Positions 8,522 to 17,520 of a stretch of 36,437 nt of DNA are shown here, piece after piece. The DNA lies in the NCBI GenBank assembly GCA_038325105.1, contig JBBQIR010000016.1, positions 1 to 36,437 on the forward strand, read 5' to 3'. The notes beneath the pieces were generated by a model. That model was not told the origin of the DNA. It saw nothing but the letters and a program-made list of their open reading frames with translations, and made no database searches. The DNA is from WSXY01 sp038325105. GTDB taxonomy: Bacteria > Actinomycetota > Coriobacteriia > Anaerosomatales > Anaerosomataceae. Numbering within the stretch: the stretch's first letter is position 1; each line of letters begins with the position of its first letter. The translations under genes and the position numbers were made by a program.

Positions 8522-9271
8522 TCATCGACCGCCGACGTAGCTTCTCACGTAGCTTCTCAACTTCCGAATCTCCGATGCGTTGCGCGTTGCGAACTCGCCG
8601 ACGGTGTCCGCTCGCGCACTTCCGCCCATGGCTCCTGCCAGTGTTGCGGCCATTTCGGCGTCGTCGGCTTCATCAACGAGCGAGATGTTGTCGATGACGA
8701 ACGGAATCGCGGGGGCCCCGAGTTGCGCGATCTGTCGGTCCTTCTCACCCGCCGAGGCCTTGCTCGCCAGTATGTCCTTCACACGGCCGGGCATGCTGCG
8801 GAGATATACCGGCCACTTGTCCCTGAACGCTCGCGCGGTGTCCCATTGGGAGTCTCCGAACTGTTTGAGGTCGCAACCCGTGATCTTCTCGATGGCGATG
8901 CAGATCATGTACTCACGCAGACCGCTGTTCGCGCTCGAGTTCAGTTCCGCTTCGAGCGCAGGCAAGGCGTCGTAGCCTATTGAGACAAGCGTGTCGAATT
9001 GAGGATTGTCGATTGTGTAGTCGTACGGGTTTGAACTCAGCCCGCCCAGAGTCTCGGAACCTGAGTCGAGAGCGGCGGGTTGCATCATCGCATCGAGAGC
9101 AGCGCTCACTCGTGCAGCAACAGCAGGGTCATCGGCGACCTTCGACGAATCGGGTCCGTGGTCAGGCGATCCGTTGAGTGCGTACGAGCCGGCCACAGCG
9201 AGACCGAGTACCACCAGACCGACGACGATCGCGAGCGGAATCCCTAGTATTTGTCTCTTCATTGTGATCAT
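8522..9271 (-). CDS. Membrane-anchored protein with HEAT-like helical segments, function unknown
   Basis: A 249-residue protein with one N-terminal membrane anchor (about residues 9-31, rich in Ile, Val, Leu and Gly) and no lipobox cysteine. The rest should be extracytoplasmic and mostly helical. Two stretches resemble HEAT-type repeats (LVSIGYDALPALEAEL and IAQLGAPAIPFVIDNI, both with the Gly-Ala-Pro turn seen in such repeats). The ATG at 9271 is chosen because GGGGGGATT lies at proper spacing; an ATG at 9262 is the alternative. Its neighbour upstream is another exported protein, 14 bases away, so they probably form a pair. I do not recognise a family. Confidence 0.7.
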   Translation of the reverse strand: MITMKRQILGIPLAIVVGLVVLGLAVAGSYALNGSPDHGPDSSKVADDPAVAARVSAALDAMMQPAALDSGSETLGGLSSNPYDYTIDNPQFDTLVSIGYDALPALEAELNSSANSGLREYMICIAIEKITGCDLKQFGDSQWDTARAFRDKWPVYLRSMPGRVKDILASKASAGEKDRQIAQLGAPAIPFVIDNISLVDEADDAEMAATLAGAMGGSARADTVGEFATRNASEIRKLRSYVRSYVGGR

Positions 9272-9285
9272 CACTAATCCCCCCG

Positions 9286-9756
9286 TCAGGCTTTCGAGTA
9301 TGTGAAGACGCGCGGTCCGTACGCATACGATGTGTATGGGTTCGAAGTGCTGTGGGTGAAGATCTCGCAGTGCCCCCACTTTGCTCGGATCTGGGTTGAA
9401 GTAACCGAGATGTTCTTGGAGAAGTGCGTCACGGCACTCGAGCTGCCGTAACAGTAGACACGTTTGGCGGCGACCGCGTTCGGCATGTATCCCCATGTAT
9501 ACATGTAGGTGGTGACCTGCGCGATGGTGGGCTTTGCGCTCCCCCATGGCCAAATCCACCTGTCGGTCACCCCCACCGCGTACGCAAGGCAGTTGTTCTC
9601 GTACCATCCCAGCGTGTAGTAGGTCCAGTTGTAGGCAATCGCATTTCTCTCCGCGGTCGTCGTCTGACGCGACGGTGTCAGCGCACCAGCAGGTGATGCC
9701 ACTGCGATGGTTGACATGAGAAATGCACACACCAAAGCCAACCTCAGAAGTCTCAT
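9286..9756 (-). CDS. Secreted protein, possible papain-like / DUF7689-type fold, function unknown
   Basis: A 156-residue protein with a clear Sec signal peptide (basic MRLLR, hydrophobic core, cleavage probably after AGA at residue 25). The mature part has N-C-L-A-Y-A at 55-60, a D-R-W-I-W-P segment near 65-70, T-H at 110-111, and A-K-W-G-H near 125-129 followed by another histidine (H135). This spacing of a cysteine near the N-terminus and later histidines resembles the small papain-like proteins grouped as DUF7689. The resemblance is from memory and weak. Three cysteines (56, 102, 130) could also form a disulfide. It lies next to the HEAT-like anchored protein, upstream in the same direction. 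Confidence 0.75.
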   Translation of the reverse strand: MRLLRLALVCAFLMSTIAVASPAGALTPSRQTTTAERNAIAYNWTYYTLGWYENNCLAYAVGVTDRWIWPWGSAKPTIAQVTTYMYTWGYMPNAVAAKRVYCYGSSSAVTHFSKNISVTSTQIRAKWGHCEIFTHSTSNPYTSYAYGPRVFTYSKA

Positions 9757-9908
9757 ACGAATCCCTTCCCCTTACCGAACGCAGCCCGCTCGGTCCCCTC
9801 CGCGATGTGGATCGCGCATCCCCGCCGCGTGTGCCGCGTGCGATGACCAGAGTATGGAGCCCGGACCTTACCAGAATCTAACCGCCACACAACCTCCGAC
9901 CGGGAAAC

Positions 9909-10835
9909 TCAGCCGAGGATCTCCCTGATCGTCGCGAGATCGGCCTGGATGGCCCCGGCGAGTTCGGCAGCGCTGTCGAAGCGTCGCTGGGCGCGAAGGC
10001 GCTCGACGAAGTCGACGGCGATCTCTTCCCCGTGCAGGTCATCGCCCAGGAAGTCGAGCAGGTGAACCTCGATGGCGTCGAGGGCCTCCGGGAACGTCGG
10101 CGGCTTGCCGACCGAGACTCCGGCCCCATAGGTGCGCCCCCGCACGGTCGCGCGCGCGGCGTACACCCCGTCGGCGGGGACGGCCGCGTAGGTGTGCGGG
10201 CGAACGTTCGCTGTGGGAACGCCGAGCGCGGCCCCCTCTCCACGTCCTACGACCGAGCGACCCCGAACACGGTGAGGTCGGCCGAGGAGAACTCCGGCCG
10301 ATGCAACGTCGCCCGAGGCTACGAGGGAACGGATTCGTGTGGAGGTCACCGGTGCGCCCGCAATCTCGAGCAGGTCGAACGCGGAAGCAAGAAACCCGTG
10401 CTGTCTGCCGAGCGTGGTGAGCGCGGCGACATCGCCCTTGGCGTTGCGGCCAAAGCGGAAGTCGCGACCAACGATCACGGCGGCAGGCGCACACGAAGCA
10501 AGCAGGATGTCGCTGACGAACGCTTCCGGAGGCATCATCGCAACCGATGTGTCGAAGGGAACCACGAGCACCACATCGGCGCCAAGCTCGGCGAGGAACG
10601 CGATCTTATCTTGGACTTCGAGCAGCTGGGGGGCGGCCCGATCGGGTACAACGACGCGGTCGGGATCTCGGTCGAACGTGATGACGACTGACGCGACCAA
10701 AGAATCTCGCGCGCAGTCGACGGTCTCGCGCACGAGCGCCTGGTGACCGAGATGGACACCATCAAAGACGCCGATGCACGCCACCGCTGCACCGAGCGAC
10801 TCCATACCGCGTTCGAAGGTGAGTGTGCGCGTCAT
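9909..10835 (-). CDS. ribF: Bifunctional riboflavin kinase / FAD synthetase
   Basis: A 308-residue enzyme converting riboflavin to FMN and FMN to FAD. The N-terminal nucleotidyltransferase domain has G-V-F-D-G-V-H-L-G-H at residues 22-31 with the HxGH histidines H28 and H31, and RDFRFG near 124-129. The C-terminal riboflavin kinase domain starts near residue 185 (GRPHRVRG) and carries the P-T-A-N motif at 207-210 that binds ATP and magnesium. The start overlaps the truB stop by four bases (ATGA). It is the last gene of the rimP-to-ribF operon. Confidence 0.96.
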   Translation of the reverse strand: MTRTLTFERGMESLGAAVACIGVFDGVHLGHQALVRETVDCARDSLVASVVITFDRDPDRVVVPDRAAPQLLEVQDKIAFLAELGADVVLVVPFDTSVAMMPPEAFVSDILLASCAPAAVIVGRDFRFGRNAKGDVAALTTLGRQHGFLASAFDLLEIAGAPVTSTRIRSLVASGDVASAGVLLGRPHRVRGRSVVGRGEGAALGVPTANVRPHTYAAVPADGVYAARATVRGRTYGAGVSVGKPPTFPEALDAIEVHLLDFLGDDLHGEEIAVDFVERLRAQRRFDSAAELAGAIQADLATIREILG

Positions 10836-11743
10836 GCCTGAGCACTCCTCGGGAAGACGGCGCGGGGCACGAAGCGCTCACCGCGTGCCTCGTAGACGGC
10901 TGAGAGCGCGCCCTCGGACACGACCGAGACAAGCGAGCCGTCCGGAATTTCGGGCGCGACTTCTCGCGGGAGCGAGAGGCCGTTTGAGACGGATGCGAGC
11001 GGCGCGTCGAGGACCGGCAGTCCGAGCGCGACGAGCGGATCGATGAAGAGCGTCGTGACGTCGTCTGTGGCGACGACGTCGGCAAGAGCGGTCGCGGAAT
11101 CGATCGAGAGCGTGCCGCTTGCACTCCTGCGAAGCGCGCCGAGATGCCCGGCCGAGCCGATCGCAGCCCCGATGTCGCGCGCGAGCGCCCGAATGTACGT
11201 GCCTTTCGAGACGAAGAACGAGACCTGCCACGATGGCGGGTCCGAGACGATCGAGAGCAGCGTCGCCTCGTGTACGACGACCGCACGCTCCGCGAGTTGG
11301 AGTGCTGCTCCGGCGCGTGCGGCCCGGTGGGCGGTCGTGCCGTCGACTTTGATCGCCGAGTACGCCGGCGGCCGCTGCAAGAGCGCGCCGGTGAAGCGGG
11401 CGAGCACAGACGACGCGAAGGCGGCGTCGAGGGTCTCGGCAGGAACGTCGGCGGTGCGCACGATGGCGCCCTCGGCATCGTCGGTGTCGGTCTCGGCACC
11501 GAAGAGGATGGTGGCGTCGTAGCGTTTGCCGGCGCAGCTGAGGAACGGTTCTAGGCGTGTGTACGGGCCGACAAGCACCACAAGAACGCCGGTCGCCATA
11601 GGATCGAGCGTACCGGCGTGGCCGACTCTCCCCTCGCCCGTCGCACGGCGAACAGCAGCGACCACGTCGTGGCTGGTCATGCCGGCGGGCTTATCGATGA
11701 CGAGAACGCCGGAAAGTCCGGTGGCTCCTCGGCGTCGACCCAT
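10832..11743 (-). CDS. truB: tRNA pseudouridine(55) synthase
   Basis: A 303-residue TruB that makes pseudouridine 55 in the T-loop of tRNAs. The catalytic motif G-H-A-G-T-L-D-P is at residues 41-48, with the nucleophile D47. RPPAYSAIKVDG and SKGTYIRALARDIG are further family blocks, and a C-terminal PUA-like segment follows. The start is the ATG at 11743, which overlaps the nrnA stop (ATGA); longer frames upstream run through nrnA and are not coding. The RGERFVPRAVFPR end is typical of TruB C-termini. Confidence 0.96.
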   Translation of the reverse strand: MGRRRGATGLSGVLVIDKPAGMTSHDVVAAVRRATGEGRVGHAGTLDPMATGVLVVLVGPYTRLEPFLSCAGKRYDATILFGAETDTDDAEGAIVRTADVPAETLDAAFASSVLARFTGALLQRPPAYSAIKVDGTTAHRAARAGAALQLAERAVVVHEATLLSIVSDPPSWQVSFFVSKGTYIRALARDIGAAIGSAGHLGALRRSASGTLSIDSATALADVVATDDVTTLFIDPLVALGLPVLDAPLASVSNGLSLPREVAPEIPDGSLVSVVSEGALSAVYEARGERFVPRAVFPRSAQA

Positions 11744-12714
11744 CACGAACCGCCGGGCAGTAAGGGCAGCAACTCGCCCAGAATCGACTCGAGGGTCCCT
11801 TCGCGGGTGAAACCGGCAGCGGCCTTGTGACCTCCGCCGCCAAGCGAGCTGGCGACCGTACCCACGTCGTACCCGTTCTTCGAGCGGAGACTCACGCGCA
11901 CCGAGCCGTCGCCGATTTTGATGAGTGCCACGGCTTCGACATCGCGCACGACGCGGATTTCGTCGATGAGGTTCTCGGTCTCCTCGGGCAGTGCACCGGT
12001 CTCCGAGAAGTCCTCGGGGGTGACCCACGAGTAGATAACCGCGTCGTCGTTTGCTCGCGTCATGCGGGAAAGCGTGCGCGCAACGAGCGCAAGCGCGCCG
12101 GGTGTGCGGCTCTCGTACACGTGGCGGAAGAGGTCCGAGACGTTCGCGCCGGCTTCGATCATCTCGGCAGCCGAGCGAAGCGCGCCGGGACTCGTGTTGG
12201 AGTACGAGAAACGCCCGGTATCGGTCATGAGCGCAGTAAAGAGGCACGCCGCGATTGTTTCGTCGGCCGCGATGCCGAGGGATGGGAGCATGCGCCAGAG
12301 GATCTCACCGGTTGCCGCCGCGTCGGACTCCACAAGGTTGATGTGGCCGTAGCAGCGATTGTCGGGATGGTGGTCGATGACGATGAGCGACGGGGCTGCG
12401 AGTGCCATGTCGCGGGCCGCGCCGAGGCGCATCGGGTCCGGGGCGTCGAGCGCGATGAAGAGATCGCACGCCGGAGCGGCTTCCGGGCTACTCAGGCGCT
12501 CAGCGCCGGGCAGAAACGCGTACGTGGAAGGCGCGTGCGAGCCGTTCGCGAGGAGCGGAACGACGGTCTTGCCGAGCCGCTCGAGGATTGTGGCGAGTCC
12601 CAGCACGCTGCCCATCGCGTCGCCATCGGGGTCGACGTGGGCGCAGATCGCCACCGACGAAGCCTCCGCAATCGCTTTCGCAACTACCTGAAACGAGTCG
12701 GTGCATGCACTCAC
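11743..12714 (-). CDS. nrnA: DHH/DHHA1 phosphoesterase, oligoribonuclease / pAp phosphatase
   Basis: A 323-residue DHH-family phosphoesterase. The metal-binding motifs are H26-V-D-P-D-G-D at the N-terminus, D90 in FIALDAPDP, and the D114-H115-H116 motif. The C-terminal DHHA1 domain has GGGGHK at 292-297. NrnA degrades short RNA oligonucleotides and dephosphorylates 3'-phosphoadenosine 5'-phosphate. It starts with GTG, and that start overlaps the rbfA stop by four bases (GTGA). The location between rbfA and truB is the usual one in Gram-positive bacteria. Confidence 0.93.
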   Translation of the reverse strand: MSACTDSFQVVAKAIAEASSVAICAHVDPDGDAMGSVLGLATILERLGKTVVPLLANGSHAPSTYAFLPGAERLSSPEAAPACDLFIALDAPDPMRLGAARDMALAAPSLIVIDHHPDNRCYGHINLVESDAAATGEILWRMLPSLGIAADETIAACLFTALMTDTGRFSYSNTSPGALRSAAEMIEAGANVSDLFRHVYESRTPGALALVARTLSRMTRANDDAVIYSWVTPEDFSETGALPEETENLIDEIRVVRDVEAVALIKIGDGSVRVSLRSKNGYDVGTVASSLGGGGHKAAAGFTREGTLESILGELLPLLPGGS

Positions 12715-13118
12715 GCCAGCTCCTCCCCCTCCACAGGTTCGGTCTCAGGCTCAGGGTCGGGAGTGATCGGGCGACGCTCGGCCTCTTCGCGGAGCGCGAC
12801 AGCCATGCGCTGTCCGGCGTCGACACTCGTGTCGACGTGGAAGCGAAGTGCCGGCATGAACTTCATGCTGACACGCTCGCCAAGAGCCGCACGAATGCGG
12901 CCCTTGGCGGATTCGAGTCCTTCGAGCATCTCGGCGTACCGCTCGGCGTCACCATGGGTGGTGACGTAGATATCGGCGTAGCGCATGTCGGAACTCACGC
13001 TTGCGCCAGTTACCGTTACCATCTCAAGCCGCGGGTCCTGGACTTCCTCGATGAGGATAGTTGCCAGCGACTCCCGCACTGCTTCGCTCAGCTTGCGGGT
13101 CCGGGGGGTGGCTTTCAT
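12711..13118 (-). CDS. rbfA: Ribosome-binding factor A
   Basis: A 135-residue 30S maturation factor with the KH-like RbfA fold: RKLSEAVRESLATIL at the start, then QDPRLEMVTVTGASVSSDMR, and the C-terminal FMPALRFHVDTSVD block. The last 20 residues are a Pro/Glu-rich acidic tail beyond the usual end. The ATG at 13118 has GGAG eight bases upstream and lies just after the infB stop; the longer open frame upstream overlaps infB and is not coding. Confidence 0.94.
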   Translation of the reverse strand: MKATPRTRKLSEAVRESLATILIEEVQDPRLEMVTVTGASVSSDMRYADIYVTTHGDAERYAEMLEGLESAKGRIRAALGERVSMKFMPALRFHVDTSVDAGQRMAVALREEAERRPITPDPEPETEPVEGEELA

Positions 13119-13123
13119 CGCTA

Positions 13124-15565
13124 CTACTCCTCTCGGGCGACCGAGATCGTCTTGTAGGTCTCGATGATGTCGCCTTCCTTGAGGTCCTGGAAGCCTTCGA
13201 TGCCGATACCGCACTCATAGCCGGCTTTGACCGACTTCACGTCGTCTTTGAAGCGCCTGAGCGAGTGGAGCTTGCCGTCGAAGACGATGGCACCGTGACG
13301 AACGATGCGCACCTGGTCGTCGCGGAAGACTTCGCCCTCCTGGACGAGGCAACCGGCGATGACGCCGATCTTCGGGACCTTGAAGAGCTCGCGGATCTCG
13401 ATGCGAGCCGTGTCGTGCTCTTCGATGGTCGGGGCGAGCAGACCCACGCGTGCGGCGTTGATCTCTTCGATTGCCTGGTAGATGACCCGGTACAGACGCA
13501 TGTCGACCTTCTCCTGGTCAGCAAGCGCCTTCGCCTTGGGCTCAGGGCGAACGTTGAAGCCGATGATGATGGCGTCGGAAGCGTCGGCAAGCATGACGTC
13601 GCTTTCCGTGATGCCACCGACACCCGAGTGGATGACGTTGATGCGCACTTCGGACTGGTCCATCTTGTCGAGGGCATCCTTGAGAGCCTCGATGGAGCCG
13701 CCGACGTCTGCCTTGACGACGAGGTTGAGGTCCGCGAGCTCGCCCTGGGCGATACGCGAGAACAGGTCCTCGAGTGAGACATGCGTCTTCTTGCTGTGCG
13801 CGAGCAGGCGCTGCTTGAGTGCGCGTTCCTCGGCGATCTGACGGGCCTCGCGGTCGTCACAGACGACGACAAACTCGTCACCGGCGGTCGGCACGCTTGC
13901 CAGACCGACGATCTCGACCGGATCAGCGGGACCAGCAGTGGTAACGGTATCGCCAATCGGGCTCACGAGAGCGCGAACCCGGCCGTGGCTCGTGCCGGCG
14001 ACAATCGCGTCGCCCACCTTGAGCGTACCGCGCTGCACGAGGACGGTCGCAACGGGACCGCGGCCCTTGTCGAGCTTGGCCTCGATGACGACGCCGTGCG
14101 CATCGGCCTTCGGGTTGGCCTTGAGCTCGAGGATCTCGGCCTGCAGAAGGATCATCTCGAGGATCTCGTCGATGTTGAGGCGCTTTTTCGCCGAGACGTT
14201 CACGAAGATGTTGGTGCCGCCCCACTCTTCCGGCACGATCTCGTGCTCGGTGAGCATCTGGCGGACCTGATCGGGGTTGGCGCCCTCTTTGTCGATCTTG
14301 TTGACGGCGACGATGATCGGTACGTTGGCAGCCTTCGCGTGGTGGATGGCCTCGATCGTCTGCGGCATGACACCGTCGTCGGCGGCAACAACGAGCACGA
14401 CGACGTCGGTGATGTTCGCGCCACGGGCACGCATGGCTGTAAACGCCTCGTGACCGGGAGTGTCGATGAAGGTGATCTTCTTGCCCTTGTGATGCACGAC
14501 GCTCGCACCGATGTGCTGCGTGATGCCGCCGGCTTCGGTTGCGGCAACGCCGGTCTCCCGGATGGCATCGAGAAGCGACGTCTTACCGTGGTCTACGTGA
14601 CCCATGACGGTGACGACCGGCGACCGGAACATGAGGTCCTCGGGACGGTCCTCGTATACGAGGCACGACTGTTCCTCGGGCGCGATGACCTTCAGCTCGA
14701 GGCCGAGGTCCTCGGCGAGGATCTCCATGGTGGTACGACCGATTGGCTGGTTCACGGTGATGAGCTCGCCGAGAAGCATCAGCCTCTTGATGATGTCGTT
14801 CGTTGCAAGGCCGGCGGCCTCGGCGAATTCACCGACGGTTGCACCCTCGGCGATGGTGATAGTGCCCTCAACCGAGACAGGAGCCGCGAACGCGGAGTTG
14901 TCGGCGTGCTGCTCGACGATCTCACGCTTGCCGGTCGGCTTCTTGTCCTTCTTCTTCTTCTTTTGGTTCGGGCCACCGCCACCGGCTGCGGCCATCTTCG
15001 CGGCTTCAACGAGGATGTTTTGCGAGCGCTGAACTTCTTCAGCCTCGTGAGCCATCTTCTTGTAGCGCTCGGCTTCTTCGGCCTCGAGGCGCTTTGCCTC
15101 GGCTTCGAGTGCTTTGCGGTCTTCCTCGGCACGGGCGTGTGCTTCGAGGCGGGCGTTCTCCTCGTCGCGACGGCGAACGCGATCCTCTTCCTCGAGGCGC
15201 TTGGCCTCTTCTTCTTTCTCGCGCTCGCTCAACTCAGTTGCACGGGCCTCCTCGTCGAGACGCGCGGCCTCGGCGGCAAGCTTGGCGGCAGCTTCGGCCT
15301 TCTTGCGCTCGGCGTCGGCAGCCTTCTGCTCGGCGGCCAGACGCGCTGCGTCCACGGCGTCCTGCTTGGCCTGCTCGGCTGCAAGAACCGCCTGATGCTC
15401 CGCGATGATGGGAGCGAGGTTCTTCCGGATCTTGTCGACATACGCCTCCACCAAGGTGGACGCGTGGTTCTTTGCGGGGATCTTAAGTGCGGTCAAGTGG
15501 TCGAGAAGCTCCTGGGATGTCATCCCGAACTCCTTGGCCAACTCATGGACTCTCATCGCGGGCAT
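13124..15565 (-). CDS. infB: Translation initiation factor IF-2
   Basis: A long IF-2 of about 813 residues. An N-terminal IF2N motif (MRVHELAKEFGMTSQELL) is followed by a charged Ala/Glu/Arg coiled-coil stretch (about residues 55-190), a lysine run and a second IF2N domain (about 235-295). The GTPase follows, with G1 (GHVDHGKT) near residues 322-329, DTPGHEAF and NKIDK. The C-terminal part includes the initiator-tRNA-binding domain. The start is uncertain: GTG at 15574, ATG at 15565 and ATG at 15556 are in frame. 15565 is preferred because AGGACGGTG lies at usable spacing before it. Confidence 0.95.
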   Translation of the reverse strand: MPAMRVHELAKEFGMTSQELLDHLTALKIPAKNHASTLVEAYVDKIRKNLAPIIAEHQAVLAAEQAKQDAVDAARLAAEQKAADAERKKAEAAAKLAAEAARLDEEARATELSEREKEEEAKRLEEEDRVRRRDEENARLEAHARAEEDRKALEAEAKRLEAEEAERYKKMAHEAEEVQRSQNILVEAAKMAAAGGGGPNQKKKKKDKKPTGKREIVEQHADNSAFAAPVSVEGTITIAEGATVGEFAEAAGLATNDIIKRLMLLGELITVNQPIGRTTMEILAEDLGLELKVIAPEEQSCLVYEDRPEDLMFRSPVVTVMGHVDHGKTSLLDAIRETGVAATEAGGITQHIGASVVHHKGKKITFIDTPGHEAFTAMRARGANITDVVVLVVAADDGVMPQTIEAIHHAKAANVPIIVAVNKIDKEGANPDQVRQMLTEHEIVPEEWGGTNIFVNVSAKKRLNIDEILEMILLQAEILELKANPKADAHGVVIEAKLDKGRGPVATVLVQRGTLKVGDAIVAGTSHGRVRALVSPIGDTVTTAGPADPVEIVGLASVPTAGDEFVVVCDDREARQIAEERALKQRLLAHSKKTHVSLEDLFSRIAQGELADLNLVVKADVGGSIEALKDALDKMDQSEVRINVIHSGVGGITESDVMLADASDAIIIGFNVRPEPKAKALADQEKVDMRLYRVIYQAIEEINAARVGLLAPTIEEHDTARIEIRELFKVPKIGVIAGCLVQEGEVFRDDQVRIVRHGAIVFDGKLHSLRRFKDDVKSVKAGYECGIGIEGFQDLKEGDIIETYKTISVAREE

Positions 15566-15595
15566 GGGCGTCACCGTCCTGGTCGCGAGCGGACG

Positions 15596-15871
15596 CTACT
15601 TCTCTGTGGTCCGCTCGAATTCTCGTCTCAAACGCTCAACATCTTCTTCGCGCAGGTTCGCGTGCAGTGCTCCTGCGAACCGCTTCTTGCGAACCGCAGC
15701 CTCGAAACACGTACTCCGAGGACACACATAACCACCGCGCCCGTTCAACTTGCCCGACGGGTCGACGTGCACCTCACCATCGGGCGTACGGACGAATCGC
15801 AATAACTCGCGCTTGTCGGCCTCTAGACCGCAGCCCAGACAGGTGCGAAGCGGTGGCTTCTTCGACATCAT
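15596..15871 (-). CDS. ylxR: YlxR-family RNase P modulator
   Basis: A 91-residue basic protein with the YlxR signature R-T-C-L-G-C at residues 9-14, a GRG(G)Y motif near 45-48 and a second cysteine pair C50/C55. YlxR (also called RnpM) binds the RNase P RNA in Bacillus and modulates its activity. The gene overlaps the nusA stop by four bases and precedes infB, its conserved position in Gram-positive bacteria. The protein begins Met-Met, so the second ATG at 15868 is also possible. Confidence 0.93.
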   Translation of the reverse strand: MMSKKPPLRTCLGCGLEADKRELLRFVRTPDGEVHVDPSGKLNGRGGYVCPRSTCFEAAVRKKRFAGALHANLREEDVERLRREFERTTEK

Positions 15872-17016
15872 GCCGACGCATCGGCCCCCTTATCGTGGAT
15901 ACGGCAGTGCAAACTGCCGGGAAGGGACTTGTTGCGGCAGCGCACGCCGGGGCTTGTCTCGGCGATGCAACGACCGTCGCCGTGCTCGACGTGAGCGCCC
16001 TCCCCGCTTGCGATGGCCTGCGCCAGCCCGCTGTCAACGGCCTGAGCGACGCTCTTGATGTCGATACGCCAGCCGGTGAGCTTGGCGGCGAGTCGTGCGT
16101 TCTGGCCCTCTTTGCCAATGGCAAGCGAGAGCTGGTCGTCGGGAACGATGACCGTTGCGGTGTGCTCGGCCTCGTTCGTGAGGACATTGGAGACCTTCGC
16201 GGGCGACAGTGCGTTGCCGACGAAGCTGGCGGGTGTATCGGACCACGCGACAACGTCGATGCGCTCACCGCGGAGCTCCGCGACGACCATGCGCACCCGG
16301 CTACCCTTGGGGCCGACACACGCGCCGACCGGGTCGAGACCCGACTCACGCGACGACACGGCGATCTTCGAGCGGAGCCCGGGCTCGCGCGCAACGCTCT
16401 TGATCTCGACGATTCCGTCGTAGATCTCGGGGACCTCGAGCTCAAAGAGACGCTTGATAAGGTTCGGGTGCGTACGCGAGACGACGATCGAGGGCTCGTT
16501 GGCGCCTGTTTTGCGGACGTCGATGATGAGCGCCTTGATGCGCTGGTTGTGGTCGTAACGCTCGTTCGGGGGCTGCTCGGTCGGCGGCAGAAGCGCCTCG
16601 ACGCCCTCGCGAATCTTAATGAGCGTATAGCGCGAGTCCGACTGCTGCACGGTACCGGTCACGGAGTCACCGATGCGGTCCGCATACTCCTCGAAGATCT
16701 GCTCGCGCTCGGCTTCACGGATCGACGATGTGATGACCTGCTTGGCAGCCTGCGCGGCGAATCGCGAGATGTCGGGAGGGGTGATGTCGGTCTCCTCGAA
16801 AACCGGCTCCTCTTCCGTGCCACCGACGGGTACGAGCTCGAACACGCGGATGCGACCGTTCTCACGGTCGATGGCCACCCGGGCGTCGTTCTCGAGGTCG
16901 AGCGTCTTCTTGTAGGTGGTCGCAAGCGTTGCCTCGAGGCGATCGAGCATCTCGAACTCGTCGATGTTCTTCTCGCGAGCAAGCTGACGAAGCGCGTCCA
17001 TCAATTCCGAACTCAT
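15868..17016 (-). CDS. nusA: Transcription termination/antitermination factor NusA with Cys3His tail
   Basis: A 382-residue NusA that binds RNA polymerase and nascent RNA. It has the N-terminal polymerase-binding domain (1-110), an S1 domain (about 116-182), KH1 with GACVGPKGSR (231-240) and KH2 with AIGKEGQNARLA (299-310). No acidic C-terminal repeats are present. Instead residues 341-382 form a tail with C350, C360, C371 and H374, spaced C-x9-C-x10-C-x2-H, which could bind zinc and resembles the short DUF5763-type motif found at protein ends. The gene starts with an ATGA overlap with rimP and overlaps ylxR at its end. Confidence 0.96.
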   Translation of the reverse strand: MSSELMDALRQLAREKNIDEFEMLDRLEATLATTYKKTLDLENDARVAIDRENGRIRVFELVPVGGTEEEPVFEETDITPPDISRFAAQAAKQVITSSIREAEREQIFEEYADRIGDSVTGTVQQSDSRYTLIKIREGVEALLPPTEQPPNERYDHNQRIKALIIDVRKTGANEPSIVVSRTHPNLIKRLFELEVPEIYDGIVEIKSVAREPGLRSKIAVSSRESGLDPVGACVGPKGSRVRMVVAELRGERIDVVAWSDTPASFVGNALSPAKVSNVLTNEAEHTATVIVPDDQLSLAIGKEGQNARLAAKLTGWRIDIKSVAQAVDSGLAQAIASGEGAHVEHGDGRCIAETSPGVRCRNKSLPGSLHCRIHDKGADASA

Positions 17017-17498
17017 CGCGCTGTCCCTTCGTCGATGGCGTTGAAATCTACTTTGAGTCGTGCCGTGCGTACCGCGTCGAGCGGTATGCGGTAGGTCGTT
17101 TCATCGACGGCGAGTAGTGCTTCGTCGCCCTCGAGCCCGGCGATGGTGCCGGTGATCGTGGAGCGGCCTTCGATCGGGCGGGTGGTCTTCACAACCACCA
17201 TCTTGCCCGTGAAGCGCTCCCAGTCGGTCGTCTTGCGCAGCAAGCGCTCGATTCCCGGTGACGAGCATTCAAGCGTGTATGCCGACTTCACAATGTCTTC
17301 GGCGTCCAGTGCGTCCGAAATCCACGAGTTCGACCTGGCGATGTCGTCGATGTTGATTCCGCCATCACGATCCAGATATACGCGAACGATCGGCGAGCCT
17401 GCCTGACCGACGACCTCGACTGCGACGAGCTCCAGTCCGTGGTCGGTCGCGAGCGGTTCGAGCAACGCGACAAGACGCGCGGTCGTATCTTCTTTCAT
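17013..17498 (-). CDS. rimP: Ribosome maturation factor RimP
   Basis: A 161-residue RimP with the family blocks LELVAVEVVGQAGSPIVRVYLD, GGINIDDIA and YTLECSSPGIERLL (S-S-P-G), and a C-terminal Sm-like barrel. It assists 30S subunit maturation. The start at 17498 is fixed by a strong AAGGAGGT ribosome site eight bases upstream; a longer frame back to 17552 would include the leader hairpin and is rejected. It is the first gene of the operon, behind a promoter and a leader stem-loop. Confidence 0.95.
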   Translation of the reverse strand: MKEDTTARLVALLEPLATDHGLELVAVEVVGQAGSPIVRVYLDRDGGINIDDIARSNSWISDALDAEDIVKSAYTLECSSPGIERLLRKTTDWERFTGKMVVVKTTRPIEGRSTITGTIAGLEGDEALLAVDETTYRIPLDAVRTARLKVDFNAIDEGTAR

Positions 17499-17520
17499 GC
17501 GGCCGACCTCCTTCCAGACG

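Noticed and set aside
13781..15805. A 674-codon open frame on the plus strand opposite infB and ylxR
   Set aside because: It spans two certain genes on the other strand and has no family motif; the Leu/Gly-rich part mirrors the Glu/Ala coiled coil of IF-2.
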